From positions 1 through 64,000 of the forward strand of contig BPGW01000002.1 of NCBI GenBank assembly GCA_026003235.1: a stretch of DNA of 64,000 nucleotides, in the 5' to 3' direction. Source of the stretch: Bacteroidia bacterium (GTDB taxonomy: Bacteria; Bacteroidota; Bacteroidia; SpSt-205). Of this stretch, positions 38,201 to 46,247 are shown piece after piece (the first letter of the stretch is position 1; every line of letters begins with the position of its first letter). The position numbers and the translations under genes are program-made. The notes beneath the pieces are model-generated. The model was not told where the DNA came from and did not search any database. It worked only from the letters and a program-made list of their open reading frames with translations.

Positions 38201-38700
38201 AAGACAAGCCTGAGTACGTCAACATCTCCGACACGATAGATACCGTGCTGATCATCTACCACAACCAGCTCAAATACGGCATTGAAGTCACCAAAGAATA
38301 CGAGCCTGATCTGCCGGCGATTCTCGGGGTGCCGGACCAGCTCTCGCAAGTGTGGACCAATATTATTTCCAACGCTATCCAAGCTATGCAAGGAAAGGGC
38401 TCTTTGCATATTCGGGTCTGGCGAGAAGGGGATGATATTATTGCAAGCTTTACGGATTCCGGCCCTGGAATACCGAAAGAGATTCAAGACAAGATTTTTG
38501 AGGCTTTCTTTACCACCAAGCCAGCTGGGGAAGGAACCGGGCTGGGGCTGGATATTTCGCGTCGGATTGTAGAAAAACACGGGGGGCGCATTTACTTTGA
38601 AAGTGAGCCGGGCAAAACCACGTTCTATGTGCGTATTCCGGTCAAAACGCCTTTTGAATCTGTAGTACATGCTCAACAAACCACGCAACCAACACAATGA
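35269..38700 (+). CDS. Sensor histidine kinase with periplasmic propeller domain
   Basis: The 1143-aa kinase starts MRYIAFWVGLTLLWGQ (signal, Gly|Gln). About 25-640 is a repeat-rich region of the two-component-regulator propeller type (DPTSGLVYAGTNQG, IWVGGQGDFG, YLWMGTPTGVLRY). A Y_Y_Y-like domain (about 650-735) and one transmembrane helix (about 740-760) follow, then a coiled coil (765-815). The phosphoacceptor His828 is in GVAHEVNTP. The ATPase domain shows NIISNAIQAM, DSGPGIP and GTGLGLDISRRIV. About 190 residues separate the His box from the N box, more than usual. The ATG at 35269 is preferred over 35236. Two receiver genes follow immediately, so it likely phosphorylates one or both. 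Confidence 0.92.
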   Translation: MRYIAFWVGLTLLWGQSRPLWRTFSEEDYRAYTQVWAIAQDPTSGLVYAGTNQGISEYDGQRWQLYPASSLVRALAVAPNHRIWVGGQGDFGELRTDSLGRLYYTSYRSFLPKEKQAFGDIQWIFVDAQNQVYFIGTRGYIFLDGGTLAIAPQATLLREGTQISGAGQVGTEVWVNLVGGGGLHRLTPSGLTPVRGGGLFEEKFVSAMLSAAGKVFVLTDEGAIYAASQGSANFLPLKVADEKYLRENRIYRAAVLQDNLLIGTLNGGVLVLSPDGRTLERWTQAQGFPSDDIYALYVDATGHAWVSHGRGLTQVLSALPLRLLAGGAIEGKITDILPAGEELYFTTIQGAFKLSAKAVPARIAGLKSECWRLAYLQKRLLVATSQGLYDITGGDAAVPIVPNQPFVGIAPARNDPARAYAYGRSGLVLLRYAGGAWKLDRTLFSTPVQSLVEEGDYLWMGTPTGVLRYNLTNQALDATESDLGLEKGHYYVGQLEGRILAQSGQGVYVFREGTGKFEWDPDLTALLSSERVDQLIRAADKVLLRARNGVQVLAMSSEGYRAEPLLEGQPLSLNALGRRPDVVRVQDGRVWAAYKDELVVGQFLLSPQSLPPTLIRAAILGSDSLLWGGRFYLVDKMELTFTQPADRVPEVPYTLASGRLLLGWVDPYGGLAPARFRYRIARSGEEREWTFLESGGAIPFADLAEGNYTVEVQAVAPYGLEAPPFRYQFRVLPPWWRTTWAYILYGILGVLVVFAAVRLNAARLEARNRELEAVVRARTAELQQSYSQLAAAKKDLERAYEDLKNTQQQLIQSEKMAALGQLIAGVAHEVNTPIGAISAAAHNISKSLPQTLQQYPRLLAVLGDQADLFHQMVERTLSFTGSLTSREERQYRRQVTEWLEQHSVPNATTLAQSLIKIGLFDNLDPFVPLLKHPEAPFIIEMVGNIGKLRLNSDNIELAVAKTQKIVYALKSYARKGAEDKPEYVNISDTIDTVLIIYHNQLKYGIEVTKEYEPDLPAILGVPDQLSQVWTNIISNAIQAMQGKGSLHIRVWREGDDIIASFTDSGPGIPKEIQDKIFEAFFTTKPAGEGTGLGLDISRRIVEKHGGRIYFESEPGKTTFYVRIPVKTPFESVVHAQQTTQPTQ

Positions 38701-38704
38701 GCCT

Positions 38705-39127
38705 ATGGCAGATAATCAACGAAAAGTCAAGCGGGCGATTCTCTGCGTAGACGACGAAAAAATCGTGCTGGATAGCTTACAGGAGCAACTTCGTTCTACT
38801 TTTGGCGACCAGTTTGAGTACGAGATCGCCGAAAGCGTAGACGAAGCCTGGGAGGTGATCGAAGACTTGGTTTCACAGGGGTACGAGATGGTGCTGGTCA
38901 TTTCAGACTGGCTGATGCCCCGCGTGAAGGGGGATACTTTTCTGATCGAGCTGCATCAGAGGTATCCTGAGACGGTTACCATCATGCTCACGGGTCAAGC
39001 TGATCCCGAAGCCGTGGAAAACGCTTTCCAAAACGCCAACCTCTATGCTTACATCCGCAAACCCTGGCGCGAAGAAGACCTCATCAACTATGTGAATAAC
39101 GCCCTGAAGAAGTTAGGCCTCACCTGA
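38705..39127 (+). CDS. Single-domain response regulator
   Basis: The 140-aa product is one receiver domain with no output domain: acidic pocket CVDDE at the N-terminus, phosphoacceptor Asp68 in VISDWLMP, and conserved T/Lys region (MLTGQAD, IRKPWREEDL). The ATG at 38705 lies 4 bases after the kinase stop; an in-frame ATG at 38669 inside the kinase gene would add 12 residues. The sequence is similar to the receiver of the next gene (both have SLQEQ and KPWRE-D-L), so the pair arose by duplication. It may act as phosphate sink or phosphotransfer intermediate. Confidence 0.9.
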   Translation: MADNQRKVKRAILCVDDEKIVLDSLQEQLRSTFGDQFEYEIAESVDEAWEVIEDLVSQGYEMVLVISDWLMPRVKGDTFLIELHQRYPETVTIMLTGQADPEAVENAFQNANLYAYIRKPWREEDLINYVNNALKKLGLT

Positions 39128-39130
39128 TAT

Positions 39131-40840
39131 ATGCCCTATCGTAAGCCTGTTGTTCTGTGTGTAGACGATGAGAAGATAATCCTGGATAGCTTGCAAGAGC
39201 AGGTGCTGGCTCGGGTGGGGGACCGCTTTGACTGCGAAGTAGCGCAAGGAGGGGAAGAAGGGCTGGAAGTGATCGAAGAGCTACGCGCAGAGGGGCAAGA
39301 TGTGGCGGTGATCATTTCCGATCAGCTCATGCCCGGCATGAAAGGGGATGAGTTTCTGATCGCTGCCCACAAAATTGTGCCGGATGCGTATAAGATTCTG
39401 CTCACTGGGCAGGCTACCCTGGACGCCGTACGCAACGCCATCAACCATGCGCGCCTCTATCGCTATGTGATGAAACCCTGGCGCGAAGATGATCTCATGC
39501 TCACGGTGGAAGAAGCCGCCGAAGCTTACCTGCAAAAAATCCGCCTCCAGCTCTACACCCGCCTCCTGCGAGACATCAACAACCTTACCCAGAAACTCTC
39601 TGGTGAGCGAGAACTCAATCGCCTCATTGAGAAGTACTTTGAGAGCCTGGCAGAAACCGTTGGTTTCACTTCCGCTAAAATCTCCATTGAGTATCCCCAG
39701 CAGGGCTTGAACTTGCAGGCTATGGCTAATAGTTTGAGCTCTTATGCGAGAAAGCTCCAAATTGAGCTTTATGATGGGTATGTTTATCCGGATAAAGCCA
39801 AAAAACTGCGCGAGGAAGTTCAGCAGGCTATTGAGCAAGCCATGCTGGAAGAGGTGAGCAACCTGCTTGTGACCCCTATCCGCCTCCAGCAAGGCTCCCG
39901 AGATCTGGGCTATGTGGTTCTGGAACGCTCAGAGGCGGTGGATTTTCTACGAGAACAGCGAGAAATCCAGAATACCCTTCAGACGCTTACCAGCCAGCTG
40001 GCCATCTCTCTGGAAAATGTAGCGTTGTACCACACTATCTTGGAGCAAAAAAAGGAGCTTGAAGACAGCATCCTTTATGCGCGGCGGATTCAACGGGCTC
40101 TCCTCCCAAGCGATGAGATCATTCGCTACTACTTGCCTGAGAGCTTTATCCTTTACCTGCCTAAGGCCGTCGTCAGTGGAGACTTTTACTGGTTTGCCGA
40201 GCAGGGGGGCCGTTATATTTACCTGGCAGCTGTGGACTGTACTGGGCATGGGGTTCCGGGGGCTTTCATGAGCGTGCTTGTGAGCAACGCCCTCAGCTAC
40301 GCCGTAAACGAGATGGGGGTCTCCGACGCAGCGGGCATTCTGCAGGTGGTGGACATGCAGGTGCGAGAAAAGCTCCAGCGCCAGACCCAAGGCGAAGTGC
40401 TCCAGGACGGCGCCGAAATGGGCTTAGTTCAGATAGACCTGCAGACCGGGGAGCTTTTCTACGCCGGGGCTAAACGACCTCTGCTTTGGTATACAGGAGG
40501 CCAACGCCAAGAAATAGCGGCTACACCTCGGGCCATCGCCGATGATCCGCAGCTTTTCCGGGATGTGCCGTTCAAAAGCCATAAGCTGGTGCCTCAACCC
40601 GGCGACCTCTTCTACCTTTTCTCAGATGGCTATGCGGACCAAGAAAGCGCCGAGCGCCCCCGCATGGGTACACGCCGCTTCTACGAGATCCTGGATGAAG
40701 CGAGCCATTTGCCTCTATCGCAGCAAGCAGCCTTTCTGGAACAGCGTTTTCGGGAATGGCGGGGGACTCTGCCCCAAACCGACGATGTCCTGATCCTGGG
40801 CTTCCGCTACGCGCCTAAGGGCAGTCCAGTAGAACTGTAA
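39131..40840 (+). CDS. Response regulator with GAF-like region and PP2C/SpoIIE phosphatase
   Basis: The 569-aa product has a receiver (about 1-125, Asp64 in IISDQLMPGMKGDE), a GAF-like or sensor region (about 140-305), a short coiled coil (about 315-340, HTILEQKKELEDSILYARR) and a PP2C domain (about 345-560). The metal-binding Asp motifs of PP2C are intact: VVSGDFYWF, VDCTGHGVPGAFMS, LFSDGYADQ and TDDVLILGF. RsbU/RsbP-like phosphatases of this type release anti-sigma antagonists in partner switching, but no anti-sigma or antagonist gene is present here. Lies 3 bases after the lone receiver. Confidence 0.92.
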   Translation: MPYRKPVVLCVDDEKIILDSLQEQVLARVGDRFDCEVAQGGEEGLEVIEELRAEGQDVAVIISDQLMPGMKGDEFLIAAHKIVPDAYKILLTGQATLDAVRNAINHARLYRYVMKPWREDDLMLTVEEAAEAYLQKIRLQLYTRLLRDINNLTQKLSGERELNRLIEKYFESLAETVGFTSAKISIEYPQQGLNLQAMANSLSSYARKLQIELYDGYVYPDKAKKLREEVQQAIEQAMLEEVSNLLVTPIRLQQGSRDLGYVVLERSEAVDFLREQREIQNTLQTLTSQLAISLENVALYHTILEQKKELEDSILYARRIQRALLPSDEIIRYYLPESFILYLPKAVVSGDFYWFAEQGGRYIYLAAVDCTGHGVPGAFMSVLVSNALSYAVNEMGVSDAAGILQVVDMQVREKLQRQTQGEVLQDGAEMGLVQIDLQTGELFYAGAKRPLLWYTGGQRQEIAATPRAIADDPQLFRDVPFKSHKLVPQPGDLFYLFSDGYADQESAERPRMGTRRFYEILDEASHLPLSQQAAFLEQRFREWRGTLPQTDDVLILGFRYAPKGSPVEL

Positions 40841-40841
40841 C

Positions 40842-42566
40842 ATGCTTTCCTGGAAAGGAAAGGTAGCCGACTGGCTTTACGAAGGACCTTCTGTTTTGCC
40901 CTTTTCAGGGGACCCGAAGGTGCCTGGGCCTATCCAACAGGCTCTCTGGCGACGAGGGGTGCAAGATCTCTCCTCGTATTTTGAGCCCAGCCTGCATAGC
41001 TTGCCTGACCCGGGCCAGCTGCCTGACCTGGAAAAAGCGCTTGATCTGCTGCATCAGGCCGTCCACCACCAATGGCCTGTCTATGTGGTGGCGGATTACG
41101 ATGTGGACGGTACCACCGCCGCCGCATTGTTGTCCGATTTTTTCCGGGCCGTGGGGCTGCAAACCTACTTTATTCACCTGCCCGATCGCTTTGCAGAAGG
41201 CTACGGCGTCTCAGAAAAAGCGGTGCAAAAAGCCATCGGAGGAGGGTATAAGCTTTTCCTTGCGGTGGATTGCGGCACCAAAGATGTGGAGGCCCTGAAA
41301 AAGCTCAAAACAGCGGGTCTTACGGTTGTGGTTTTAGACCACCATGTCGTGGACGAAATAAGCTCTCATCACCCCGCCGACGCCTTTGTCAATCCCCAGC
41401 GTCTGGATAGCTCCTATCCTAATCCCCATCTGTCGGCGGCTGCCTTGACCTACCGAGTCCTCCAGGCGTATGTAGACCGGTATGGCGGCCCGCCTGAGAT
41501 CCTGCAGGAGGGGCTTGATTTGGTGGCTCTTAGCCTGCTGGCCGACGTGATGCCGCTCACGGGCGAAAATCGCATCTTGGCTTATTGGGGCCTTCAGCGC
41601 CTGCGGGAGGGGGCTCGTCCAGGCCTCGTTTACCTCATGCAGGAGGCTGGTCTGTCAGCTCAGGCCCTGCGGCGATCCGGACAAGTGCTCTTCCAGCTTG
41701 TGCCCCGGCTCAACGCCGCCGGTCGCCTAAGCCACCCCCGCTATGCTCTTTATCTTCTGTACGAACGAAACGATGGTGCGCGGCTTCAACAGACGGCTGA
41801 GTACCTTTCTAAGCTCAATTCCCAACGCCAGCGGCTTCAGGAGGCGGCGCTGAAAGAGGCGATAGAACAGCTTGAGAAGCGGTATCCTGGGTTTTCACAG
41901 GGTGGGCAAGCGGTACCACCGGCCCTGGTGGCTTGGAGTCCCCGTTGGTCTAAAGGGGTGGTGGGCCTGGTGGCCTCCAAACTCACCGAACGGTTTCACC
42001 GCCCTGCTTTTGTCTTACGGCAGGAAGGGCATAAGCTCACCGGCTCGGCCCGAAGTCCTGTAGGTGTGTCGCTTACCCAGATTTTGAAGGGTCCTCCTGG
42101 CTCGTACCTTTCTCGGTATGGGGGGCATGAGCGCGCTGCAGGCTTGACCCTTGAGGTAGCCCATGTAGAAGACTTCCTCCAGGCCCTCTTGCAAGAAGTG
42201 GCTCGGTATCTGCCCCCTCGTCCCACCGAAAAGATAGACGCCATCGTAGATGTGCAGGAACATCCCTTGCCAGAACTGGCCCTATGGAGCGAACGCTTCG
42301 AGCCGGTGGGCCCCGACAATCAAGCTCCTCGCTTTCTTCTGCCGTACCTGCGCGTCGGAGAACTCGGCGACCGCGTTTGCGTTCTGGTAGCTCCAGACGG
42401 TCAGGCGTACAACGGCCATTTGGATCCGGTGCATGAACCCTTGCTTAGGAGGGCCCTTGCTTCTCCACGCCCCGTCTCGGTGGTGGCAACCCCACGCCTG
42501 AATGACCAGGGCACAGTCTTCCTCTCTGTGCGGGATGTGGTGGAGAGCGTCCCGCTTACATCGTAG
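40842..42566 (+). CDS. recJ: Single-strand-specific DNA exonuclease RecJ
   Basis: RecJ degrades single-stranded DNA 5' to 3' in recombination and mismatch repair. The 574-aa product has the DHH-family motifs: VVADYDVDGTTAA, AVDCGT, LDHHVVDE and, in the DHHA1 part, YGGHERAAGLTLE. A C-terminal OB-fold segment is present. One base separates it from the phosphatase gene, so it may be on the signalling transcript. Its 3' end overlaps the convergent bshA by 11 bases. Confidence 0.95.
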   Translation: MLSWKGKVADWLYEGPSVLPFSGDPKVPGPIQQALWRRGVQDLSSYFEPSLHSLPDPGQLPDLEKALDLLHQAVHHQWPVYVVADYDVDGTTAAALLSDFFRAVGLQTYFIHLPDRFAEGYGVSEKAVQKAIGGGYKLFLAVDCGTKDVEALKKLKTAGLTVVVLDHHVVDEISSHHPADAFVNPQRLDSSYPNPHLSAAALTYRVLQAYVDRYGGPPEILQEGLDLVALSLLADVMPLTGENRILAYWGLQRLREGARPGLVYLMQEAGLSAQALRRSGQVLFQLVPRLNAAGRLSHPRYALYLLYERNDGARLQQTAEYLSKLNSQRQRLQEAALKEAIEQLEKRYPGFSQGGQAVPPALVAWSPRWSKGVVGLVASKLTERFHRPAFVLRQEGHKLTGSARSPVGVSLTQILKGPPGSYLSRYGGHERAAGLTLEVAHVEDFLQALLQEVARYLPPRPTEKIDAIVDVQEHPLPELALWSERFEPVGPDNQAPRFLLPYLRVGELGDRVCVLVAPDGQAYNGHLDPVHEPLLRRALASPRPVSVVATPRLNDQGTVFLSVRDVVESVPLTS

Positions 42567-43686
42567 CGACGCTTGCCAGCGTTTGGTGGTATAGCTGCTC
42601 GTACATAGGCACGATAGCGTCGGCCTCATAGCGCAAGGCCGTTTCTCGGGCGCCTTGCCGGTAGGCGGGCAGGTCGCTCAGCACCCGCAGAATGGCCTGT
42701 AAGGCCTGTTCTTGGTCACCGGGGGGATACAATAGCCCAGCCTGCGGAGAGACCAGTTCAGGTAGGCCCCCGACGCTGGGGGCTACGACCGGCACCCCAC
42801 AAGCCATTGCTTCCAGCGCTGCCAAGCCAAAGCTCTCGTACCGAGACCCCAGCACAAACACATCCCCCAGCGATAGCAGAGGCGCGATGTCTTGGTGGCT
42901 GCCTGCGAAGGTGAGGCGGTCGGCTATCCCCAGCTCGCGGCCCTTGCGTTCACAGATAGGCCGCTCAGGGCCATCTCCAATCATCAGGAGCCGTGCAGGC
43001 ACCCCCGCTTCCAGCACCTGCCCAAAAAGCTCAACCAGCCACGGCGTTTGCTTGATGGGCCGGAAATTGGAGGCATGCACAAAGAGCACCTCTTCAGGCG
43101 AAGCGTAGGCAGCCCGCAGCTCTGCTTTGCGCTGGGCGGGACTGAAGCGGCGCGTATCTACGAAATTGGGGATGACCAGGGGGCTCTCCGAGAGGCCGAA
43201 ACGGCGCTGACTCTCTTGGGCTAAAGCTTTAGAAACCGCCGTGACGGCTTCGCTGGCTTTGAGCGCCACCTCCACAATAGGGTACAGATCCGGGTCTTCG
43301 CTCACCAGCACCGTGTCGGTGCCATGGAGGGTCGTCACAAAAGGGACTTTTTTCTGCAGGCTTTCTGTGAGGGCCCATTGGGCCAGCAAGGCGCTGACCG
43401 CGTGAGGTATGGCATAATGCACATGAATCAGGTCCAGTCCTTGTCGGGCCAGGTGCACCAGCCGGCCTGCCAGGGCGCTTTCGTAGGGCCGGTACCGAAA
43501 TACCGGATAATCCGGCGGCACCACCTCGTGAAAATGCAGAGCAGGCAAACACGACCCCAACCGAAACGGCGGCTCCGAAGAAACCAGATGCACTTCGTGC
43601 CCTCGGCAGGCCAGCTTGTAAGCCAGCTCCGTCGCTACCACGCCGCTCCCTCCCAACGCCGGATAACAAACCATCGCTACCCGCAC
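42556..43686 (-). CDS. bshA: N-acetyl-alpha-D-glucosaminyl L-malate synthase
   Basis: BshA joins UDP-GlcNAc to malate in the first step of bacillithiol synthesis. The 376-aa GT4-family product has the BshA-specific GGSGVVATELAYKLA, HFHEVVPPDYPVF, IHVHYAIPHAVSALLA and TTLHGTDTVLV motifs, and the GT-B nucleotide site ESFGLAALEAMACG. The start is GTG at 43686, which yields the expected short N-terminus; ATG at 43674 is internal to the first strand. bshB and bshC are not in the window. Bacillithiol or its N-methyl form is inferred from the family. Confidence 0.92.
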   Translation of the reverse strand: MRVAMVCYPALGGSGVVATELAYKLACRGHEVHLVSSEPPFRLGSCLPALHFHEVVPPDYPVFRYRPYESALAGRLVHLARQGLDLIHVHYAIPHAVSALLAQWALTESLQKKVPFVTTLHGTDTVLVSEDPDLYPIVEVALKASEAVTAVSKALAQESQRRFGLSESPLVIPNFVDTRRFSPAQRKAELRAAYASPEEVLFVHASNFRPIKQTPWLVELFGQVLEAGVPARLLMIGDGPERPICERKGRELGIADRLTFAGSHQDIAPLLSLGDVFVLGSRYESFGLAALEAMACGVPVVAPSVGGLPELVSPQAGLLYPPGDQEQALQAILRVLSDLPAYRQGARETALRYEADAIVPMYEQLYHQTLASVATM

Positions 43687-43734
43687 ACCCTCAAGAACAA
43701 AAAAGAGCCCCTCTTGCTATGTCGGAAAAAGCCG

Positions 43735-43742
43735 TACCTTTG
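43735..43742 (+). promoter_or_regulatory. -7 promoter box TACCTTTG before a 35-aa ORF
   Basis: Exact match ending 4 bases before the ATG at 43747. A TTG 18 bases upstream (43714-43716) could serve as the -33 element. Confidence 0.7.
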
Positions 43743-43746
43743 CGCC

Positions 43747-43854
43747 ATGCAAGCCCACCTTCCGCTTGTCGTGAAGAAGTCGTCCCTCTCCCCTGCCAAT
43801 ACGATGGTGCAATCGGGGGTGCGGGGGTGGGTTTGGCGCCCTTGCCAGGCCTAA
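43747..43854 (+). CDS. Putative 35-aa peptide upstream of trpB2, with two Trp codons
   Basis: A short open frame placed 4 bases after a perfect -7 box, exactly like the verified genes. The product starts MQAHLPLVVKK and ends with GWVWRPCQA, with Trp at residues 28 and 30. The next gene is a tryptophan synthase beta-like enzyme. This suggests a leader peptide for transcriptional or translational attenuation. Against it: the Trp residues are not adjacent and there is no poly-T terminator between it and trpB2. It may instead be an unrelated small protein or a relic. No homology is recognised. Confidence 0.45.
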   Translation: MQAHLPLVVKKSSLSPANTMVQSGVRGWVWRPCQA

Positions 43855-43865
43855 TCAATCCTCTT

Positions 43866-43940
43866 CAGCAGGTACCTTTTTTCTGCTGGCCCTCAGGCTC
43901 TCTTGGAGGGCGCGGGCTGCCTCTTCTTTTGCTGCGCGCC
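43866..43940 (+). promoter_or_regulatory. Tandem and mutually exclusive hairpins between the small ORF and trpB2
   Basis: CAGCAG/CTGCTG (43866-43871 with 43883-43888) is followed without a gap by GCCCTC/GAGGGC (43889-43894 with 43906-43911). A third pairing, GGCGCG/CGCGCC (43909-43914 with 43935-43940), shares GGC with the second, so they cannot form together. Apart from this, the 43855-43985 stretch shows nothing. No U-rich terminator follows. Confidence 0.4.
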
Positions 43941-43974
43941 AGGCCTTAGGCTGCGGGCGCTCAGGTATCCCTTT

Positions 43975-43982
43975 TCAGTTTG
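43975..43982 (+). promoter_or_regulatory. Variant -7 box TCAGTTTG of trpB2
   Basis: One mismatch to TAnnTTTG; ends 3 bases before the ATG at 43986. Confidence 0.4.
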
Positions 43983-43985
43983 CGT

Positions 43986-45284
43986 ATGCACATGCACGCG
44001 TATAGGTTGCATGCGGGCGATATGCCCCGCAGTTGGTACAACATTCTGGCAGATTTGCCCAGACCGTTAGATCCGCCGCTGGATCCTCGTACGAACGCTC
44101 CCCTGGCTGATCCTGCGCCTCTTTTGCGCCTTTTCCCCAGGGCGCTGGTGGAGCAGGAGATGACGGTGGTGCGGGAAGTGCCCATTCCGGAGCCGGTGCT
44201 GGAGCTGTATGCGCGCTATCGGCCGACGCCACTCTTTCGGGCGCGTCGTCTTGAAGAGGCCTTACAGACCCCAGCCCACATCTACTACAAGTACGAGGGC
44301 GTGAGTCCGACCGGTAGCCACAAACCCAACACCGCCTTGGCCCAGGCGTACTACAACGCGCAAGAAGGTGTCCACACGCTTGTCACCGAGACGGGCGCAG
44401 GGCAATGGGGCTCAGCTTTGGCGCTGGCTTGCCGGCTACTGGGCCTGGAGACACGGGTCTACATGGTGCGCATCAGTTACCAGCAGAAGCCGCTTCGGCG
44501 TGTCGTGATGGAGACCTATGGGGCCCAGGTGTTTGCGAGCCCTTCTGACCGCACGGATTTCGGGCGTAAGCTCTATGGCAGCGATTCGCCTGGAAGCCTC
44601 GGTATCGCCATCAGCGAAGCCATAGAAGATGTGCTCAGCGACCCCGGCGCGAAGTATGCCCTCGGAAGCGTCCTGAACCATGTGCTTCTCCACCAGACCA
44701 TCATCGGCCTTGAAGCCCGCAAACAGATGGAAATGGCCGGCGAAGCTCCCACCATCCTCGTGGGCGCCGTAGGGGGCGGAAGCAACTTCGCAGGGCTCGT
44801 GCTGCCCTTCCTCGGGGAAAGCCTCCGGTCTGTAAACCAGTCCTACCGGATTGTGGCTGTGGAACCTGAGAGCTGCCCCTCCCTCACCCGAGGCGAGTAT
44901 CGCTACGATTACGGTGACACGGCCGGGATGACGCCCTTGCTCAAAATGCACACGCTGGGGCATGACTTCATGCCGCCGCGGATTCATGCAGGGGGGCTCC
45001 GCTACCATGGGATGGCGCCGATCGTGTCTCACCTCTACCATCTGGGCTATATAGAGGCGCGAGCTTACTCCCAAAAGGCCGTCTTTGAAGCAGGGGAGTT
45101 TTTCGCTCGGACGGAAGGCATCATCCCCGCTCCCGAAGCGGCCCACGCCGTCAAAGCGGTGATAGACCTGGCCGTGGAAGCTCGCCACACCGGAACCCGC
45201 CCCGTGATCCTCTTTGGTCTTTGCGGGCACGGGCTTCTGGACCTATCCGCTTACGACGATTTTCACGCAGGTAGGTTAGAGTAA
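43986..45284 (+). CDS. Tryptophan synthase beta chain-like PLP enzyme (TrpB2 type)
   Basis: The 432-aa product belongs to the TrpB2 subgroup: the early [20 protein letters not shown] motif is typical of TrpB2, and the PLP lysine is Lys113 in [11 protein letters not shown]. The glycine-rich phosphate site GAVGGGSNF is present. TrpB2 makes tryptophan from serine and indole; in archaea and thermophiles it may salvage indole. No trpA lies nearby, in line with that. Start ATG at 43986 is in front of two further in-frame Met codons; the ORF's TTG at 43980 is inside the -7 box. Strong terminator downstream. Confidence 0.93.
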   Translation: MHMHAYRLHAGDMPRSWYNILADLPRPLDPPLDPRTNAPLADPAPLLRLFPRALVEQEMTVVREVPIPEPVLELYARYRPTPLFRARRLEEALQTPAHIYYKYEGVSPTGSHKPNTALAQAYYNAQEGVHTLVTETGAGQWGSALALACRLLGLETRVYMVRISYQQKPLRRVVMETYGAQVFASPSDRTDFGRKLYGSDSPGSLGIAISEAIEDVLSDPGAKYALGSVLNHVLLHQTIIGLEARKQMEMAGEAPTILVGAVGGGSNFAGLVLPFLGESLRSVNQSYRIVAVEPESCPSLTRGEYRYDYGDTAGMTPLLKMHTLGHDFMPPRIHAGGLRYHGMAPIVSHLYHLGYIEARAYSQKAVFEAGEFFARTEGIIPAPEAAHAVKAVIDLAVEARHTGTRPVILFGLCGHGLLDLSAYDDFHAGRLE

Positions 45285-45291
45285 GCTTGTA

Positions 45292-45328
45292 AGGCTGGGG
45301 GCGAAAAAAGCCCCCAGCCTGCTTTTTT
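45292..45328 (+). terminator. Intrinsic terminator of trpB2
   Basis: Perfect 11-bp stem AGGCTGGGGGC / GCCCCCAGCCT with a 7-base A-rich loop, followed by GC and six T residues (45323-45328). The T run overlaps the stop codon of the convergent epimerase gene. Confidence 0.92.
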
Positions 45329-46223
45329 AGGATGGTTTGGGCCACAGCTCTTGCAGCGCCGCTTCAAGGGTCGGGTACTGGAACGAGAAGCCAGCCTTCT
45401 CCAGGCGAGCCGGCAGCACATAAGCCCCACGGGTCAGGGTATCGGCCAGTTCGCCGAGGATCCACCGCAGGGGTGCGGCGGGAAGGGGCACTACCAGCCA
45501 GCTTTTGAGGTGGCGACCTACGATTTCAGCAAACGCCCTTGCGCTCACGGGGTTAGGCGCGGTTACGTTGTAGGGGCCTTGGGCTTCGGGATGGGTCAGT
45601 GCCCAGAGGAAGGCCCTCACCACGTCCTGGATGTGTACCCATGAAAAGCCCTGGGTGCCTGGCGCAAAATAGGTGGCTATGCCGGCTCGCAGGCCTTGTC
45701 GCAAGCGAGGCCAAGCGCCTCCTGTGCGGCTTAGCACCACTCCCAGCCGAAGCAGGACTGGCGGGGTAGGCGCCTCCTGAGCGGCCGCTTCCCAAGCTTG
45801 CGCTAACCCCGCCAAGAAGTCCTTACCCGGAGGGCTCTCTTCCGTTAGGCGCGCCGACGAAAGCCCACTCCCGTAGTACCCGATCGCCGAAGCCGAGATC
45901 AACCGGCCAGAAGGAGCCTTATCCCGCAGCCACGCTACGGCGGCTTGCGTGGCTTGTACACGGCTCTCCCAAAGCACTTGTTTGTAGGCCGGCGTCCATC
46001 GCCTGTCTGCAATGCCTGCACCAGCCAGGTTGATCACAGCCACCCCTTCCTCGGCAGGAAGAGAGGAGGGAAACCTTACCCCATCCCAGAGAAACACCTG
46101 GGCTTCCGGAAGGGAAACCGAACGGCGGCTCAGCACGATCGGCTCGTAGCCAGCTTGTCGCAGCGCAGGCAACAGGGCCCGACCTATCAGACCCGTACCG
46201 CCTGTGAGGATGATGCGGGACAC
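45327..46223 (-). CDS. TIGR01777-family NAD-dependent epimerase-like protein
   Basis: The 298-aa product is an extended-type SDR: Rossmann motif ILTGGTGLIGRALL, NLAGAGIADRRW (the family-specific NLAGxxI-x-RW), SASAIGYYG and a C-terminal DUF1731-like helical domain (VPLPAAPLRWILGELADTLT). The family includes E. coli YfcH and human SDR39U1; substrate unknown. GTG at 46223 is the only start giving the intact nucleotide-binding strand. It lies 24 bases after asnB, likely on the same transcript. Confidence 0.92.
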   Translation of the reverse strand: MSRIILTGGTGLIGRALLPALRQAGYEPIVLSRRSVSLPEAQVFLWDGVRFPSSLPAEEGVAVINLAGAGIADRRWTPAYKQVLWESRVQATQAAVAWLRDKAPSGRLISASAIGYYGSGLSSARLTEESPPGKDFLAGLAQAWEAAAQEAPTPPVLLRLGVVLSRTGGAWPRLRQGLRAGIATYFAPGTQGFSWVHIQDVVRAFLWALTHPEAQGPYNVTAPNPVSARAFAEIVGRHLKSWLVVPLPAAPLRWILGELADTLTRGAYVLPARLEKAGFSFQYPTLEAALQELWPKPS

Positions 46224-46247
46224 TTCGGGGAAAACAAATTTTTTCCT

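Noticed and set aside
43719-43949. A 76-aa open frame overlapping the 35-aa peptide
   Set aside because: It has no promoter-to-start spacing like other genes, and its Pro/Gly/Leu-rich content is typical of chance frames here.
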